A stretch of 64,000 nt of DNA, from assembly GCF_029767005.1 (NCBI RefSeq), contig NZ_JARUQR010000006.1:22110-86109 (forward strand). The letters are read 5' to 3'. Shown in pieces: positions 40,073-49,510 of the stretch (its first letter is position 1; every line of letters starts with the position of its first letter). A program made the translations under genes and the position numbers. The notes under the pieces are model-generated. The model did no database searches, was not told where the DNA came from, and saw nothing but the letters and a program-made list of their open reading frames with translations. This stretch comes from Thiomicrorhabdus sp. ZW0627 (GTDB lineage Bacteria > Pseudomonadota > Gammaproteobacteria > Thiomicrospirales > Thiomicrospiraceae).

Positions 40073-40948
40073 GTGAAAACCATCCAAGAGGCACTCGATA
40101 CGGCCAGCAGCCAAATCCATCAGCAGGCGATCAGCGACAGTCCTAGACTGGATGCTGAGTTGCTCTTGGCGCATTGCCTTGGTCAAACGCGAACTTATCT
40201 ATTCACATGGCCTGAAAACACCTTGGATGATGGAAATAGAAACTGTTTTGAACAGCTACTTCAACAGCGTCTTCTCGGCCACCCGGTTGCCCATCTGATC
40301 GGCGAACGCGAATTCTGGGGAATGGCTTTAAAAGTCACCCCGGACACTCTGATTCCACGCCCCGATACCGAAATTCTGGTTGAAACCGCTTTAGAGAAGC
40401 TCGCAGAAAATGAACAGGCCTGCTCAGAATCCGAAAAGCGCCACACTTTTCGGATTTTGGATTTAGGAACCGGAACCGGCGCGATTGCACTGGCACTCAA
40501 ATCCGAATGCCGGCACTGTGAGGTCACAGCAGTCGACTTAAGCTCAAAAGCGCTCGAAGTGGCAAAACAGAATGCTAAAGCTCATCAACTCGATATTGCA
40601 TTCAAACAAAGTAGCTGGTTTGAGAGTATCGATGCCGAAATGCAATTTGACTTAATCGTCTCCAATCCTCCTTATATCGAAGAGGAAGATGAACACCTGT
40701 CACAAGGAGATGTGCGTTTTGAACCGATCAGCGCCCTAACCGCAGGACATGACGGACTTGATGACTTGAAAATCATTATTCAGCAGGCCTGTTCATTCCT
40801 AAAACCGCAAGGCTGGTTGATTGTTGAACACGGTTACAATCAGGGGAAGACGGTGAGACAGCTGTTTGCAGAGCACGGCTACCAAAACGTGACCACTAAA
40901 CAAGATTACGGCGGAAACCCGCGCATCACGCTCGGACAACGCCCATAG
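40073..40948 (+). CDS. prmC: Release factor glutamine methyltransferase
   Basis: SAM-dependent enzyme that N5-methylates the GGQ glutamine of RF1/RF2. The 291-residue protein has the SAM-binding LDLGTGTGAIALAL, the substrate motif NPPYIEEED (about residue 199) and the N-terminal helical domain. The start is GTG. It carries two CAGGCCTG copies (40415 and 40784), both in the Gln-Ala-Cys frame, making it the densest gene for this motif. Confidence 0.97.
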   Translation: MKTIQEALDTASSQIHQQAISDSPRLDAELLLAHCLGQTRTYLFTWPENTLDDGNRNCFEQLLQQRLLGHPVAHLIGEREFWGMALKVTPDTLIPRPDTEILVETALEKLAENEQACSESEKRHTFRILDLGTGTGAIALALKSECRHCEVTAVDLSSKALEVAKQNAKAHQLDIAFKQSSWFESIDAEMQFDLIVSNPPYIEEEDEHLSQGDVRFEPISALTAGHDGLDDLKIIIQQACSFLKPQGWLIVEHGYNQGKTVRQLFAEHGYQNVTTKQDYGGNPRITLGQRP

Positions 40949-41019
40949 CACCAGGTCAAATCCTGTATAAACTCAAAAATACGTTTAAAATAAATAGAAT
41001 CCAAACCGGAAGAAAAACC

Positions 41020-41787
41020 ATGTCAAACCTGTTGAAAACCGAACTTAACGATGCAGAACTGTCACGCTACAGCCGCCAGATCCTGTTACCGGAAATCGAC
41101 TACAGCGGCCAGTTGACGTTGGCTCAATCGCACGCCGTAATTTTCGGTCTGGGCGGCTTGGGCTCTCCGGTCTCGCTCTATCTTGCCTCTGCCGGAATCG
41201 GCAAATTGACCCTGGTGGACTTCGATGAAGTCGACGATTCCAACCTTCAAAGACAAGTCGTACATCGTGAAGCCAATATCGGCCAACCCAAAGTGGAATC
41301 AGCCAAACAAAACCTGGCGGCACTCAACCATCACATCCATATAGACACCATCAATCATCAACTGGAAGAGACGGAACTTCAGACTTTGATCGATGACGCC
41401 GACGTCGTACTCGACTGCACCGATAACTTCGCTTCGCGCTTTGCGCTCAACCGTGCCTGCTACCGAGCAAAAAAACCGCTGGTTTCCGGAGCGGCAATCC
41501 GCTGGGAAGGTCAACTGAGCACTTACGATTTCCGCAAACCGGACAGCCCTTGCTATCAGTGTTTATACAAAGAGGAAGACGGGGTGGAATTGACCTGCAG
41601 CCAGAACGGCGTACTTTCACCGGTTGTCGGCATGATGGGCAGCATGCAGGCGATTGAGGCAATTAAGGCGCTGCTTGATCAACCGACGCTGACCGGAAAA
41701 CTGATGATTGTCGATGCCTATACCATGCAGATCCGTACACTCAACCTGAAAAAAGACGAGAATTGCGCCCACTGCGGAAAAGGTTGA
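41020..41787 (+). CDS. moeB: MoeB/ThiF/HesA-family adenylyltransferase
   Basis: E1-like enzyme that adenylates the C-terminal glycine of a ubiquitin-like sulfur carrier (MoaD or ThiS). The 255-residue protein begins with the MoeB-type ELSRYSRQILLPEIDYSGQ. It has the nucleotide motif GLGGLGSPVSLYLASAGIG, the Arg finger region DDSNLQRQ and the zinc cysteines CYQC and CAHC. It follows prmC by 71 bp, a common neighbourhood. MoeB fits the length and N-terminus best; a ThiF role is possible. Confidence 0.85.
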   Translation: MSNLLKTELNDAELSRYSRQILLPEIDYSGQLTLAQSHAVIFGLGGLGSPVSLYLASAGIGKLTLVDFDEVDDSNLQRQVVHREANIGQPKVESAKQNLAALNHHIHIDTINHQLEETELQTLIDDADVVLDCTDNFASRFALNRACYRAKKPLVSGAAIRWEGQLSTYDFRKPDSPCYQCLYKEEDGVELTCSQNGVLSPVVGMMGSMQAIEAIKALLDQPTLTGKLMIVDAYTMQIRTLNLKKDENCAHCGKG

Positions 41788-41813
41788 GCTAAATCAAACC
41801 TGCTGGAGACGGC

Positions 41814-42548
41814 CTAAGGCTGTACCGGATTCGTAACAGGGTTCGTGATCGGTTTTCTGCCGACCTGATGCTTGTCGATACGGATCACCACACGACGGTT
41901 CAGAGATCGACTGTAAGCCGAATCATTCGGCACAACCGGCTCGTTATCGGCATTCCCCTCAATGGTGACAAGGTTCTTATCCAAGCCCATGTAGATAAAC
42001 GTTCGCGCGACCGTTGCGGCACGCGCAGCCGATAACTCCCAGTTAGACGGAAACTGAAAGTTGCTGATCGGTAAATCATCGGTGTAACCGGCAATCACCA
42101 TCTTCTGACCTCTTCCCATTAGGGTTTCGCCCAGCGCCTCAATCTGCTCACGAGTATTGTCACTGATTGTGGCACGGCCACTCTCGAAGAAACTGTCCGA
42201 TCGCAAAGTAATCTTGGTGAAATCCGGGCCGTCTTCAATATCGATATCACGCGGATTTACCTTATCAAGCGTTTCTCGGATCTCCTGCTCCGTGACAGGT
42301 GGTCGGAGATCCAGTAAATTAATCTCCGTTCCCGGCTGGGCAGCCGTCTGATCCAAAAGGCTCACCGGTGCCGGCGGTTCCTGCCCTGTCAAGCTATCTA
42401 CAAACGCCTTGCGTTTTTCCGGCTCCACAACAGCCATCAGCCACATAACCAGAAAGAACACCATCAACACCGTCATCAGATCGGCTAAGGCGATTTTCCA
42501 GGAACCGCCGTGCGCGCCCCCTTCGTCATGTCCTCCACGACGTCCCAT
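41814..42548 (-). CDS. motB: Flagellar motor stator protein MotB
   Basis: Anchors the stator to peptidoglycan. The 244-residue protein has one N-terminal transmembrane helix with the ion-binding Asp in WKIALADLMTVLMVFFLVMW (about residue 23). The plug region follows, then a C-terminal OmpA-like peptidoglycan-binding domain (FFESGRATISDN to SLNRRVVIRI). I start at ATG 42548, with SD GGTGG; a GTG three nt earlier is possible. The surrounding sequence resembles H+-type MotB rather than PomB, but coupling ion is not proven. It follows motA. Confidence 0.9.
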   Translation of the reverse strand: MGRRGGHDEGGAHGGSWKIALADLMTVLMVFFLVMWLMAVVEPEKRKAFVDSLTGQEPPAPVSLLDQTAAQPGTEINLLDLRPPVTEQEIRETLDKVNPRDIDIEDGPDFTKITLRSDSFFESGRATISDNTREQIEALGETLMGRGQKMVIAGYTDDLPISNFQFPSNWELSAARAATVARTFIYMGLDKNLVTIEGNADNEPVVPNDSAYSRSLNRRVVIRIDKHQVGRKPITNPVTNPVQP

Positions 42549-42603
42549 CACTCCACCTTCAAACCAAACGGTTCTGTATTCATTTCACAGCTTAAGCGCA
42601 CGA

Positions 42604-43446
42604 TTATCGGCCCTCGTCACGAGGAACTTCAAATTCAGGTGGCACACGCTGACGCCCGATCTCGACCGCCAGGTTTGGTGAAACGCCGCTTTCATAAGCC
42701 TCGATAAACGCCGCGGCCATCTCAAACAATGAACGATCCTGACGAATCATCACCTCCACCGAATGCACAAAAGGCGCGACGACGGCAAAAGCGACAAACA
42801 CCCCGGTCAAAGTTCCAACCAAAGCGGCACCAATTGCCGTACCGATCTTGGCCACATCCATTTCACCACCCAACATCTCCATGGTGATGATGACACCAAG
42901 CACCGCTGCAACGATCCCGAAGCCCGGTAACCAGTCGGCAACCTTTCCTAACGCTTTCGGTACTTCCATCATAGATTGGTAAATATCGTCGATCTGGTTC
43001 TCAAGATGGTGTTGGAAATTCAGACTGGCAGGTGGGTTGAGCAGCATATAGCTGAAGTTGTCGACAATGAATTTCTTAAGACTGGGGTGTTTCATCACTT
43101 GGGAATAGTGCATAAAGATAGGGCTATTCTCCGGGCTGACAATATGCTTTTCCAAAACCAGCATTCCGGACGAACGTGATAGACGGGCCAGTTCTTCCAA
43201 CAACCCTAATGTTTCGGCATAGAGCTTTTTATTGACTCGCTCACCGGCAAAAAAACGTCCTATGTAAGTCAGCGTCCTCATCCAGATATAAACTGGCGTC
43301 GACGCCAAATACGCCCCCAATGAAATACCTAAAATCACCACCAGTTCCGATGGATGCCAAAGCGCGCCCAACTTTCCGCCCATCAAGACGAAACCGCCCA
43401 ACAAGCTAAGCAGGATAATGATAATTCCAATGGGTTTTGCAAACAT
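42604..43446 (-). CDS. motA: Flagellar motor stator protein MotA
   Basis: Four-helix stator subunit forming the ion channel with MotB. The 280-residue protein has two N-terminal helices, a cytoplasmic loop with the conserved charged segment, and two C-terminal helices. These include the family block KVADWLPGFGIVAAVLGVIITM (abbreviated core: ADWLPGFGIVAAVLG) and GTLTGVFVAFAVVAPF. It is followed by motB after 55 bp. A flagellar sigma28 promoter could not be recognised upstream. Confidence 0.92.
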   Translation of the reverse strand: MFAKPIGIIIILLSLLGGFVLMGGKLGALWHPSELVVILGISLGAYLASTPVYIWMRTLTYIGRFFAGERVNKKLYAETLGLLEELARLSRSSGMLVLEKHIVSPENSPIFMHYSQVMKHPSLKKFIVDNFSYMLLNPPASLNFQHHLENQIDDIYQSMMEVPKALGKVADWLPGFGIVAAVLGVIITMEMLGGEMDVAKIGTAIGAALVGTLTGVFVAFAVVAPFVHSVEVMIRQDRSLFEMAAAFIEAYESGVSPNLAVEIGRQRVPPEFEVPRDEGR

Positions 43447-43609
43447 ATATCAGGTCACTTTAATAAACTGTTCAGGGTTCAATCCAATCCATTTCAAACT
43501 CTTTCGTATACTGTAAAACCAACCAATTAAAATCCGTTTTTGCTGGCAGATCTCTTCGCATTACCGAAAAAGCAAAACCCATACCAATGTGCATTTAGCC
43601 CATAATGTT

Positions 43610-45838
43610 TTATGGCGCAACCTGAATAGAGGTGACTTTCTTCAACGTCCTCGGCAGAACGATACCGCGTTTGGCTCGCGCTGAAAATGCTTCTTCGATC
43701 GCCGTTGGCCCGAATGTCTTCTCATATTTTCCTGCAACCAGACTCAACTTACTACCCGGCTGGAAGGCAAACACTGCATTAACCAACTGTCCTTTCGGCA
43801 TCTGAATCAACTTATTCCCTTTCCCTTTTGCCAGAGAAGGCAACTCTTCTGCCTTGAACACCAACATTCTCGGCTCATCTGTGACAACAACAACCCAATC
43901 GTCCTGCTGCACTTTCACTGGAGCCAACACCTTGGATTTGTCCGGCAAGCTGATCGCGCCTTTCCCCGCCTTGTTTTTAGAATACAAATTCTCCAATGCC
44001 GTGGTGAAACCGTAACCCGCCGATGAAGCCAGAATCACCTGATCGTCTCCTTGCCCCATCAAAACATGCTTAAAGCTTGCGCCTGCAGGTGGACTCAACC
44101 GGCCTGTCAAAGGCTCACCGTGGCTACGAGCCGAAGGCAAGCTGTGTGCCGGCAACGCGTATGCCCGACCCGTGTCGTCAAGGAACACACAGGTCTGGCG
44201 GCTTTGCCCGCTGGCCTGGCTACAGAAAGAGTCGCCGGACTTATATCCCAGGCTCTCCCCTTCCACATCATGCCCTTTCGCGGCGCGTACCCAGCCGTTT
44301 TCAGACAAGACAACCGTCACCGCCTCGGAAGGCAACAGATCCTGTTCGCTCATCGCCTGTGCCAAACGCGCTTCAATCAATGGAGACTTGCGGTCATCGC
44401 CGTAATTTTCGGCATCCTCCATCAACTCTTTCTTAACCAATGTTTTCAAACGCGCCGCACTACCAAGGGTCTTTTCGAGCTTCTGCCTTTCCGCTTCCAG
44501 CTCGGCCTGTTCGGTACGGATTCGCATCTCTTCCAGACGAGCCAAATGACGAAGTTTCAGTTCAAGAACAGCTTCGGCCTGAATATCGGACAAACCGAAA
44601 CGTTCCATCAACACCGGTTTCGGCTTTTCCTCTTCACGGATGATGGCGATGACTTCGTCAATATTAAGAAAAGCGACCATCATCCCTTCAAGGATGTGCA
44701 ATCTCGCCAACACCTTATCCAATCGATACTGCAAACGGCGGCGAACGGTTTCGGTACGATAACTCAACCACTCGGACAACATCGCTTTCAAATTCTTGAC
44801 TTGTGGGCGGCCGTTCAACCCAATCATATTGAAATTAGCACGGTAACTCTTTTCCAGATCCGTCGTCGCACACAAGTGCAATATGGCCGTTTCAACATCC
44901 ACGCGCTTCGAGCGCAACTCAAGGACGAAACGCACCGGATTCTCATGATCCGACTCATCCCTTAGATCCACCACCATCGGCAACTTCTTGGCACGCATCT
45001 GCGATGCGATCTGTTCAAGCAGTTTGGCGCCGGACACTTGATATGGCAACGCATCGATCACCACATTGACGCCGTCCTCGACGTGATAACTGGCACGCTG
45101 GCGGATGGCACCGTTCCCGGTTTCATAAAGTTTCAACAATTCATTTCTAGGCGTGATGATCTGAGCGGTATTCGGGTAATCGGGAGCAGGAATGTATTCC
45201 ATCAACTCTTCGGTGGTCAACTTGGAATTCTCCAATAAGGCCACGCAACCATTCACTACTTCCTTCAGATTATGAGGTGGAATATCAGTCGCCATCCCCA
45301 CGGCAATCCCCGAAGTACCGTTGAGCAATACGTGAGGCACGCGAGCCGGCAACACCAGTGGCTCGTCCAACGTGCCGTCAAAGTTAGGCGTCCAATCGAC
45401 GGTTCCTTGCCCGACCTCTTCAAGCAATAACTGACTGAATTTCGACAATCTGGATTCGGTATATCGCATCGCAGCAAACGATTTCGGATCGTCCATCGAA
45501 CCCCAGTTACCCTGGCCGTCGATTAACGGATAACGGAAGGAGAAGTCCTGAGCCATCAAGACCATGGCTTCATAACAAGCGCTGTCGCCGTGCGGGTGGA
45601 ATTTACCGAGCACATCCCCGACGGTTCTGGCGGATTTTTTGTATTTCGCGCTGGACTTCAATCCTAGCTCGGACATTGCGTAAACAATCCGGCGTTGCAC
45701 CGGCTTCAAACCGTCCCCGATATGCGGCAGAGCACGGTCGAGGATGACATACATTGCATAATCCAAATAGGCTTTTTCGGTAAAACTGGCTACAGGTAAC
45801 TGTTCAATCCCTTCATAGTTAATCACTTGCTGAGACAC
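43610..45838 (-). CDS. parC: DNA topoisomerase IV subunit A
   Basis: Type IIA topoisomerase that decatenates daughter chromosomes. The 742-residue protein has the catalytic Tyr126 in [12 protein letters not shown]. The quinolone-resistance region [10 protein letters not shown] is of the wild-type form (Ser86, Glu90). The C-terminal pinwheel domain is of ParC length. The start is GTG with a strong SD (AGGAG). parE is about 8 kb away rather than adjacent. The HMA gene lies 24 bp upstream and may be cotranscribed. Confidence 0.97.
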   Translation of the reverse strand: MSQQVINYEGIEQLPVASFTEKAYLDYAMYVILDRALPHIGDGLKPVQRRIVYAMSELGLKSSAKYKKSARTVGDVLGKFHPHGDSACYEAMVLMAQDFSFRYPLIDGQGNWGSMDDPKSFAAMRYTESRLSKFSQLLLEEVGQGTVDWTPNFDGTLDEPLVLPARVPHVLLNGTSGIAVGMATDIPPHNLKEVVNGCVALLENSKLTTEELMEYIPAPDYPNTAQIITPRNELLKLYETGNGAIRQRASYHVEDGVNVVIDALPYQVSGAKLLEQIASQMRAKKLPMVVDLRDESDHENPVRFVLELRSKRVDVETAILHLCATTDLEKSYRANFNMIGLNGRPQVKNLKAMLSEWLSYRTETVRRRLQYRLDKVLARLHILEGMMVAFLNIDEVIAIIREEEKPKPVLMERFGLSDIQAEAVLELKLRHLARLEEMRIRTEQAELEAERQKLEKTLGSAARLKTLVKKELMEDAENYGDDRKSPLIEARLAQAMSEQDLLPSEAVTVVLSENGWVRAAKGHDVEGESLGYKSGDSFCSQASGQSRQTCVFLDDTGRAYALPAHSLPSARSHGEPLTGRLSPPAGASFKHVLMGQGDDQVILASSAGYGFTTALENLYSKNKAGKGAISLPDKSKVLAPVKVQQDDWVVVVTDEPRMLVFKAEELPSLAKGKGNKLIQMPKGQLVNAVFAFQPGSKLSLVAGKYEKTFGPTAIEEAFSARAKRGIVLPRTLKKVTSIQVAP

Positions 45839-45861
45839 AATTCACTCCTAACTTAGTGCTC

Positions 45862-46152
45862 TTAATCGGTTAATTTGCCCACGGCACAAGAAACAAAAGA
45901 TTTCGCCTTGGCGCCTTTTGCTCGCAAGCCGTCGACACTGCCGACCTGCGGATAGCCCATCTTATGCAACTGCTGTAAGACACGTTCGCAAAGCGACGCT
46001 TCGTCTTCCTCTCCATAGGTTACAACATGCACTTTGCCTTCAGCCACGTCTACATCGACCTGCTCGACACCATCCAAATCCAACAACTGCTTGCGAATAC
46101 TGTTGGCGCATCCGCCGCATTTGATATTCTCAACTAATATTTCCAAGCTCAT
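45862..46152 (-). CDS. Small HMA-domain metal-binding protein
   Basis: A 96-residue protein started at ATG 46152 with SD GGTGG. The N-terminal ferredoxin-like HMA fold has the metal site VENIKCGGCANSI (GGCxxC-like, Cys12 and Cys15) and the typical GVEQVDVDVAEGKVHV strand. A C-terminal extension of about 25 residues carries an extra Cys (SFVSCAVG). It probably binds Cu(I) or another soft metal as a chaperone. No P-type ATPase is adjacent. It is followed by parC. Confidence 0.78.
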   Translation of the reverse strand: MSLEILVENIKCGGCANSIRKQLLDLDGVEQVDVDVAEGKVHVVTYGEEDEASLCERVLQQLHKMGYPQVGSVDGLRAKGAKAKSFVSCAVGKLTD

Positions 46153-46373
46153 ACCACCACCTTGGCATAGACGCCGTAACATTTATCCATTACAACGCAA
46201 TAATCTAACACACTTCCATAACCTATGTATCTCCAGAGAATAACTTTTAATCACATCTCTCCAGCCAACCCAAAAACACGCTAACCAGACTCAATAACCA
46301 AGTAGAACACTAGGTTAATAAGACGTTCCGAGATACAATAAGTCATTATCGAATCCGAGCAGAACAGAGAACC

Positions 46374-47816
46374 ATGCCGCACTTTTTCAACCGTTATACG
46401 CAACTCCAGGATCACTTCTTCACCAGAGTACAACCCGAAGCTTTGGCCGATCCGATTCTGGTTCACCGCAACCAACCCCTGGAAAAAGCACTCAACCTTT
46501 CTTTAACCGATAGCGCCATTCTGAAAATGGTCTCAGGGCAAAATCTGCCAGAAGGCTGTGACCCTCTTGCTCAAAAATACACCGGTCATCAATTCGGTTA
46601 CTACAATCCGGACTTAGGCGACGGCAGAGGCCTACTGTTAGGACAGTGCGAAGATTTAGGACAGCAAGCATGGGATCTTCACCTCAAGGGATCCGGGCAG
46701 ACCCCATATTCCCGAAGAGGTGACGGCCGCGCCGTATTACGCTCCGCCATCCGCGAATATCTGGGCGGGGAAGCTTTGCACGCTTTGGGCATACCAAGCA
46801 CCCGCTGTCTGGCAATATGCCACAACCGTGAAACCGTCTGGCGCGAACAGATGGAACCCCGTGCCAGCTATATCCGAACCGCCAAAACCCATGTCCGTTT
46901 CGGTCATTTCGAATGGCTGGCACAGCAACAGGATGACGAAGGTTTCTCCCAACTTGCCGACTACGTCATAGAAACGGTTTACCCGGAATTGCGCCATCTC
47001 GATGAAAATGAAAAATTCAGCCAACTACTAACCACTATCTGCCAAAAAACCGCCGAACTGATTGCCAGCTGGCAGTCCGTCGGATTCTGCCACGGCGTCA
47101 TGAATACCGACAACATGTCGGTCGCCGCCGAAACCTTCGACTTCGGCCCCTACGCCTTCATGGACGATTTCAAAATCCATTATATCTGCAACCATTCGGA
47201 CACCGAAGGCCGGTACGCCTACAGCCAACAACCCAATATCGGGCTATGGAACTGTCAGGTATTGGCGGCCTCGTTTGGAACCCGAATTTCCCAAGAGCAG
47301 CAGGAAGCGGCCATCAACGAATACGTCGAAACCTATAACAGAAGCTACTTGGATAAAATGCGCGCCAAAATAGGGCTTAAAGAAGATTTTGAAGAAGACC
47401 GCCAAATGGTAGCCGATTTATTGATATTAATGGATCAGTCCGACTTGGATTTCCAACAGTTCTTTCTAAAGTTGTCCGAATTCGAAACCGAACAGGCCTG
47501 CCTGGATTCCGAATGGCTACCCGATTCGAAAAACTGGCGTCAGTGGGTGCAACGTTATTTCGTTCGTCGTGCTCTGGAACTCGAACCGCAACAATGCAGC
47601 GAACGAATACGACAGAACACCCCCAAATTCGTATTGCGCAACTACATTAATCAGGAAATCATTGAAGCCGCGGAACAAGGCGACTTTACGTTACTGAATA
47701 CCTGCTTCGAAGCCCTTAGAAATCCTTTTGAACAACACCCGGCCTTGCCCGAGCGCTACTACAAGCCCCCTCAATCCCCCGCCCAAAAGGGAATTGCTCT
47801 TAGTTGCTCTTCCTGA
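46374..47816 (+). CDS. selO: Protein adenylyltransferase SelO (YdiU)
   Basis: Pseudokinase-fold enzyme that transfers AMP to Ser/Thr/Tyr of target proteins, linked to redox stress. The 480-residue protein has the family blocks YTGHQFGYYNPDLGDGRG, LHLKGSGQTPYSRRGDGRAV, IREYLGGEALHALG and the metal-binding HGVMNTDNMS. The C-terminal selenocysteine/Cys of some SelO proteins corresponds here to the SCSS tail. It is monocistronic on the plus strand. A CAGGCCTG copy lies at 47493-47500. Confidence 0.95.
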   Translation: MPHFFNRYTQLQDHFFTRVQPEALADPILVHRNQPLEKALNLSLTDSAILKMVSGQNLPEGCDPLAQKYTGHQFGYYNPDLGDGRGLLLGQCEDLGQQAWDLHLKGSGQTPYSRRGDGRAVLRSAIREYLGGEALHALGIPSTRCLAICHNRETVWREQMEPRASYIRTAKTHVRFGHFEWLAQQQDDEGFSQLADYVIETVYPELRHLDENEKFSQLLTTICQKTAELIASWQSVGFCHGVMNTDNMSVAAETFDFGPYAFMDDFKIHYICNHSDTEGRYAYSQQPNIGLWNCQVLAASFGTRISQEQQEAAINEYVETYNRSYLDKMRAKIGLKEDFEEDRQMVADLLILMDQSDLDFQQFFLKLSEFETEQACLDSEWLPDSKNWRQWVQRYFVRRALELEPQQCSERIRQNTPKFVLRNYINQEIIEAAEQGDFTLLNTCFEALRNPFEQHPALPERYYKPPQSPAQKGIALSCSS

Positions 47817-47973
47817 ACAAACACGCGTTTAATTCTCGAAACCACAAACTTAAAACACGATGATGAGTTTTGTAATAAAATAAAACCGTCAACGTGCTTT
47901 TACTTCTTTTGCCGAATTCTAAGACGGATTAAAAAAAGGGGATTTTAGAATAAAAATAAGAAATACAAACCTC

Positions 47974-48330
47974 ATGGACTCAGAGATCAAAAACTCCGTC
48001 AAAACCGACCGAAAAATTACGCTTTATGGCCGAAATGGGCAGGCTCAGGCACAGTTGGTCGATTTGTCACCGAATTGGATTGGCGTACTTACGGCAAGAG
48101 GAGCAAGAATCGGCACCGAGCTTGAAGTCGAATTTGAACTACCTGCCTTCGAACACTTTATGCTACTGACAATGGTCGGGAAGGTCACCCACAGACATAA
48201 TGCCGGTGACAAAATTTATTTGGCAATCGAGTTCAACAACCCTTCCCAAAGTGACCAAGCGGCAATCGAAGACTATATAAATTATAAACACCGCCTCAGT
48301 ACGCTTGGCCAACGTATTATCAGAGACTGA
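47974..48330 (+). CDS. PilZ-like domain protein with degenerate ligand motif
   Basis: A 118-residue protein with a beta-rich pattern, SDRK/TDRKITLYGR at the N-terminus and LVDLSPNWIGVL in the middle. This is the layout of a PilZ domain. However, the RxxxR and D/NxSxxG motifs are both irregular (two extra residues between Ser and Gly), so c-di-GMP binding is doubtful. It stands alone between selO and the convergent HDAC-like gene. It might act as a ligand-independent adaptor in motility or pilus control. Confidence 0.55.
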   Translation: MDSEIKNSVKTDRKITLYGRNGQAQAQLVDLSPNWIGVLTARGARIGTELEVEFELPAFEHFMLLTMVGKVTHRHNAGDKIYLAIEFNNPSQSDQAAIEDYINYKHRLSTLGQRIIRD

Positions 48331-48351
48331 CCACGCCTAGCAAGCTCACCG

Positions 48352-49491
48352 TCATACACGGTGAATGCTTTTCAATTTTTCCAGCTGTTCCGAATAGTCG
48401 TTTTCCAAACGAGGGGATTCCCCCAGCGGATCCGGTGTCAAAGGTTCATCCAACAACACCTCGAAATTCCCGGCAACGCAATGCGCCAAAGGTTCAAGCT
48501 CATAGCCGCCACCCAAAGAAAGTGCCAGACGCCCACCACACAAATCCTGCGCCGTCCTTTTTAGACGCTGTAATAAATGATTGAAACCGTCAACACTCAC
48601 TCTATGCTCAGCCAGAGGATCTCGCCAATGAGCGTCATAACCGGCGAAAACAATAATCTGTTCCGGCTTGAAATCTTGCAACTTAGGTAGAATCACCTCG
48701 TCAAACACTCGTAGATAGGCTTGATTACCTGCACCACTTCCAAAAGGACAATTTACATTGGTACCCTTAGCTTCTCCGGTACCAGTCATTTCCGCCAAGC
48801 CGGTCATTGGCCAATATGGATGTTGATGGATCGAAACGGCCATGATGCTCGGATCATCAATCGTTAAATCCTGAGTCCCATTACCGTGGTGAACATCGAA
48901 ATCGACAATCGCCACCCGTTTCACGCCACGGTACTTTTGCAAGGCTCGGGCGGCAATCACATCCGAATTAAACAGACAAAAGCCCATCGCCTTACTTTCC
49001 AAAGCATGATGCCCCGGAGGTCTAAGCAAGGCGAAACCGTTATCTACCTGTCGATCATAAACTGCAAGGTTCATTTGAATCGCGCCGCCGGCCGCCATTT
49101 TTGCGGCGTCAAACGACACCTCATTCAAATAGGTGTCGCCAACATAAGGGTCAAAAAAACCGCCGCCGTATTCGCTGATACTTTCTATCTCATCGATGTA
49201 GTTCTGAGAATGCGCCCAAAGCAATTCTTCATTGGTCGCCAAACGGGCTTGAACCGGCGTTAACTTATCCCACAATCCTCTGCGTTCCAGTTCTTTGTCA
49301 ATCGCCACCAAACGCTGTGCGTTTTCAGGGTGCTCGGGCAGGTCATGTTTAAAGTACAGTTCATCCAACACCACACCTGTTCGTTGTGTACCGGGTTTGA
49401 CAGGCATTCCACAGCTAACGCCCGCCAATGTAGCCGTAGACATCAGTCCGAGTTTCAATACATTTTCGATAAATCGCCGACGTCCCTGCAT
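48352..49491 (-). CDS. Histone-deacetylase-superfamily hydrolase with Tat-type export signal
   Basis: A 379-residue member of the HDAC/AcuC/acetylpolyamine amidohydrolase fold. Zinc and catalytic motifs are visible: RPPGHHALESKAMGFCLFN, IVDFDVHHGNGTQD and FAGYDAHWRDPLAE. The N-terminus MQGRRRFIENVLKLG followed by a hydrophobic stretch and AGVSC looks like a twin-arginine signal, possibly a lipoprotein signal with Cys27, although Gly at -3 is not ideal. SD GGGAGGG fixes the start, so the signal is real. An exported HDAC-type enzyme might act on polyamines or acetylated glycans; the substrate is unknown. Confidence 0.85.
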   Translation of the reverse strand: MQGRRRFIENVLKLGLMSTATLAGVSCGMPVKPGTQRTGVVLDELYFKHDLPEHPENAQRLVAIDKELERRGLWDKLTPVQARLATNEELLWAHSQNYIDEIESISEYGGGFFDPYVGDTYLNEVSFDAAKMAAGGAIQMNLAVYDRQVDNGFALLRPPGHHALESKAMGFCLFNSDVIAARALQKYRGVKRVAIVDFDVHHGNGTQDLTIDDPSIMAVSIHQHPYWPMTGLAEMTGTGEAKGTNVNCPFGSGAGNQAYLRVFDEVILPKLQDFKPEQIIVFAGYDAHWRDPLAEHRVSVDGFNHLLQRLKRTAQDLCGGRLALSLGGGYELEPLAHCVAGNFEVLLDEPLTPDPLGESPRLENDYSEQLEKLKSIHRV

Positions 49492-49510
49492 ACAATCCCT
49501 CCCAAACCGG

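Noticed and set aside
44051-44965. 304-codon plus-strand frame opposite parC
   Set aside because: It is composition-driven antisense to a firm parC; the product is rich in His, Arg and Gln with no domain pattern.
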